Shown here: positions 63,980 to 64,000 of the stretch, one piece after another
Layout: every line of letters starts with the position of its first letter
How positions within the stretch are numbered: position 1 is the stretch's first letter
The notes under the pieces: model-generated
What the model was told of the DNA's origin: nothing
Database searches by the model: none
The model's input: only the letters and a program-made list of their open reading frames with translations
Position numbers and translations under genes: made by a program
Source of the DNA: Microvirga lupini
Lineage (GTDB): Bacteria; Pseudomonadota; Alphaproteobacteria; Rhizobiales; Beijerinckiaceae
DNA: 64,000 bases
NCBI RefSeq assembly: GCF_014191055.1
Contig: NZ_JACHWB010000001.1
Location: forward strand, 1,375,973 to 1,439,972
Direction of reading: 5' to 3'

Positions 63980-64000
63980 GTTCTCGTTTCGTTCTTGACA
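63980..64000 (+). promoter_or_regulatory. LexA (SOS) box abutting a -35 element at the right edge
   Basis: GTTC-TCGTTTC-GTTC (63980-63994) is a perfect alphaproteobacterial SOS operator, directly followed by TTGACA (63995-64000), a perfect -35 hexamer. The gene it controls lies outside the window, to the right on the plus strand. The -10 cannot be seen. Confidence 0.75.

Overview
The window is high-GC chromosomal DNA from an alphaproteobacterium of the order Hyphomicrobiales (Rhizobiales). The best guess is a Methylobacteriaceae/Microvirga-type genome. Reasons: a CckA hybrid kinase, the order recA-alaS followed further on by icd, a Usg-family protein, a DksA whose zinc-finger cysteines are replaced in the C-x2-T-x17-S-x2-A manner known from alphaproteobacteria, alphaproteobacterial SOS boxes (GAAC-N7-GAAC) and CtrA boxes (TTAA-N7-TTAAC). 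The genus is inferred from general knowledge, not from a search. I saw no rRNA or tRNA gene, CRISPR array, transposase or prophage block.

Layout. 1-3361: a very long coiled-coil membrane protein on the minus strand, cut by the left edge. 3.6-5.1 kb: 2Fe-2S ferredoxin, universal stress protein, small membrane protein. 5.1-11.7 kb: a VWA/CoxE-like protein and a CPA2 antiporter (minus), a trans-sulfuration PLP enzyme (minus), then a MoxR ATPase and a SixA-like phosphatase (plus), and a GNAT acetyltransferase. 11.8-15.2 kb: an accessory patch with a cell-envelope-like unknown, a divergent HlyC-type acyltransferase and an RTX-type protein. 15.4-18.4 kb: ycjX-ycjF pair and dksA. 18.4-27.6 kb: FliO-like protein, cckA, a small secreted protein, recA and alaS, with CtrA boxes before the FliO-like gene/cckA and before recA, and a LexA box before recA. 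27.6-31.2 kb: sorbosone-dehydrogenase-like protein with a DUF2231 partner, a GFA-family protein, and a frameshifted polymorphic-toxin gene with its probable immunity gene. 31.3-37.8 kb: icd, a secreted phospholipase A2-like protein, DUF4239-like protein, a TrmJ-like methyltransferase, a hydrolase, murI, rpsD. 37.8-42.5 kb: Spy-like periplasmic protein and the minus-strand run rpe-purB-cfa-hydrolase. 42.7-48.0 kb: amino-acid oxidase, LuxR-like protein with a decayed DNA-binding region, P1 peptidase, CcdA, DUF1203, ACT-domain protein. 48.1-53.8 kb: a complete branched-chain amino-acid ABC transporter (livH-M-G-F, DUF6867, livK). 54.1-64.0 kb: flavin reductase, HWE kinase, formyltransferase, usg, exoD, PRC-barrel protein, radC, map, an FkbM methyltransferase and sfsA.

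The most distinctive features are regulatory and small-scale. CckA is the top of the CckA-ChpT-CtrA phosphorelay, and CtrA-type boxes stand beside cckA itself and beside recA, where one sits about 45 bp from a perfect LexA box. A second perfect SOS box abutting a TTGACA -35 element lies at the last 21 bases of the window and points to a damage-inducible gene just outside. At least three families of dispersed palindromic repeats punctuate intergenic DNA, and one family flanks sfsA as direct repeats. The accessory pieces of note are the acyltransferase/RTX pair that lacks the expected catalytic residues and secretion genes, and the broken toxin with its intact partner.

No wholly new multi-gene system could be demonstrated from the sequence alone. 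The strongest candidates for novelty are the HlyC-like/RTX pair and the joint CtrA/LexA arrangement at recA.
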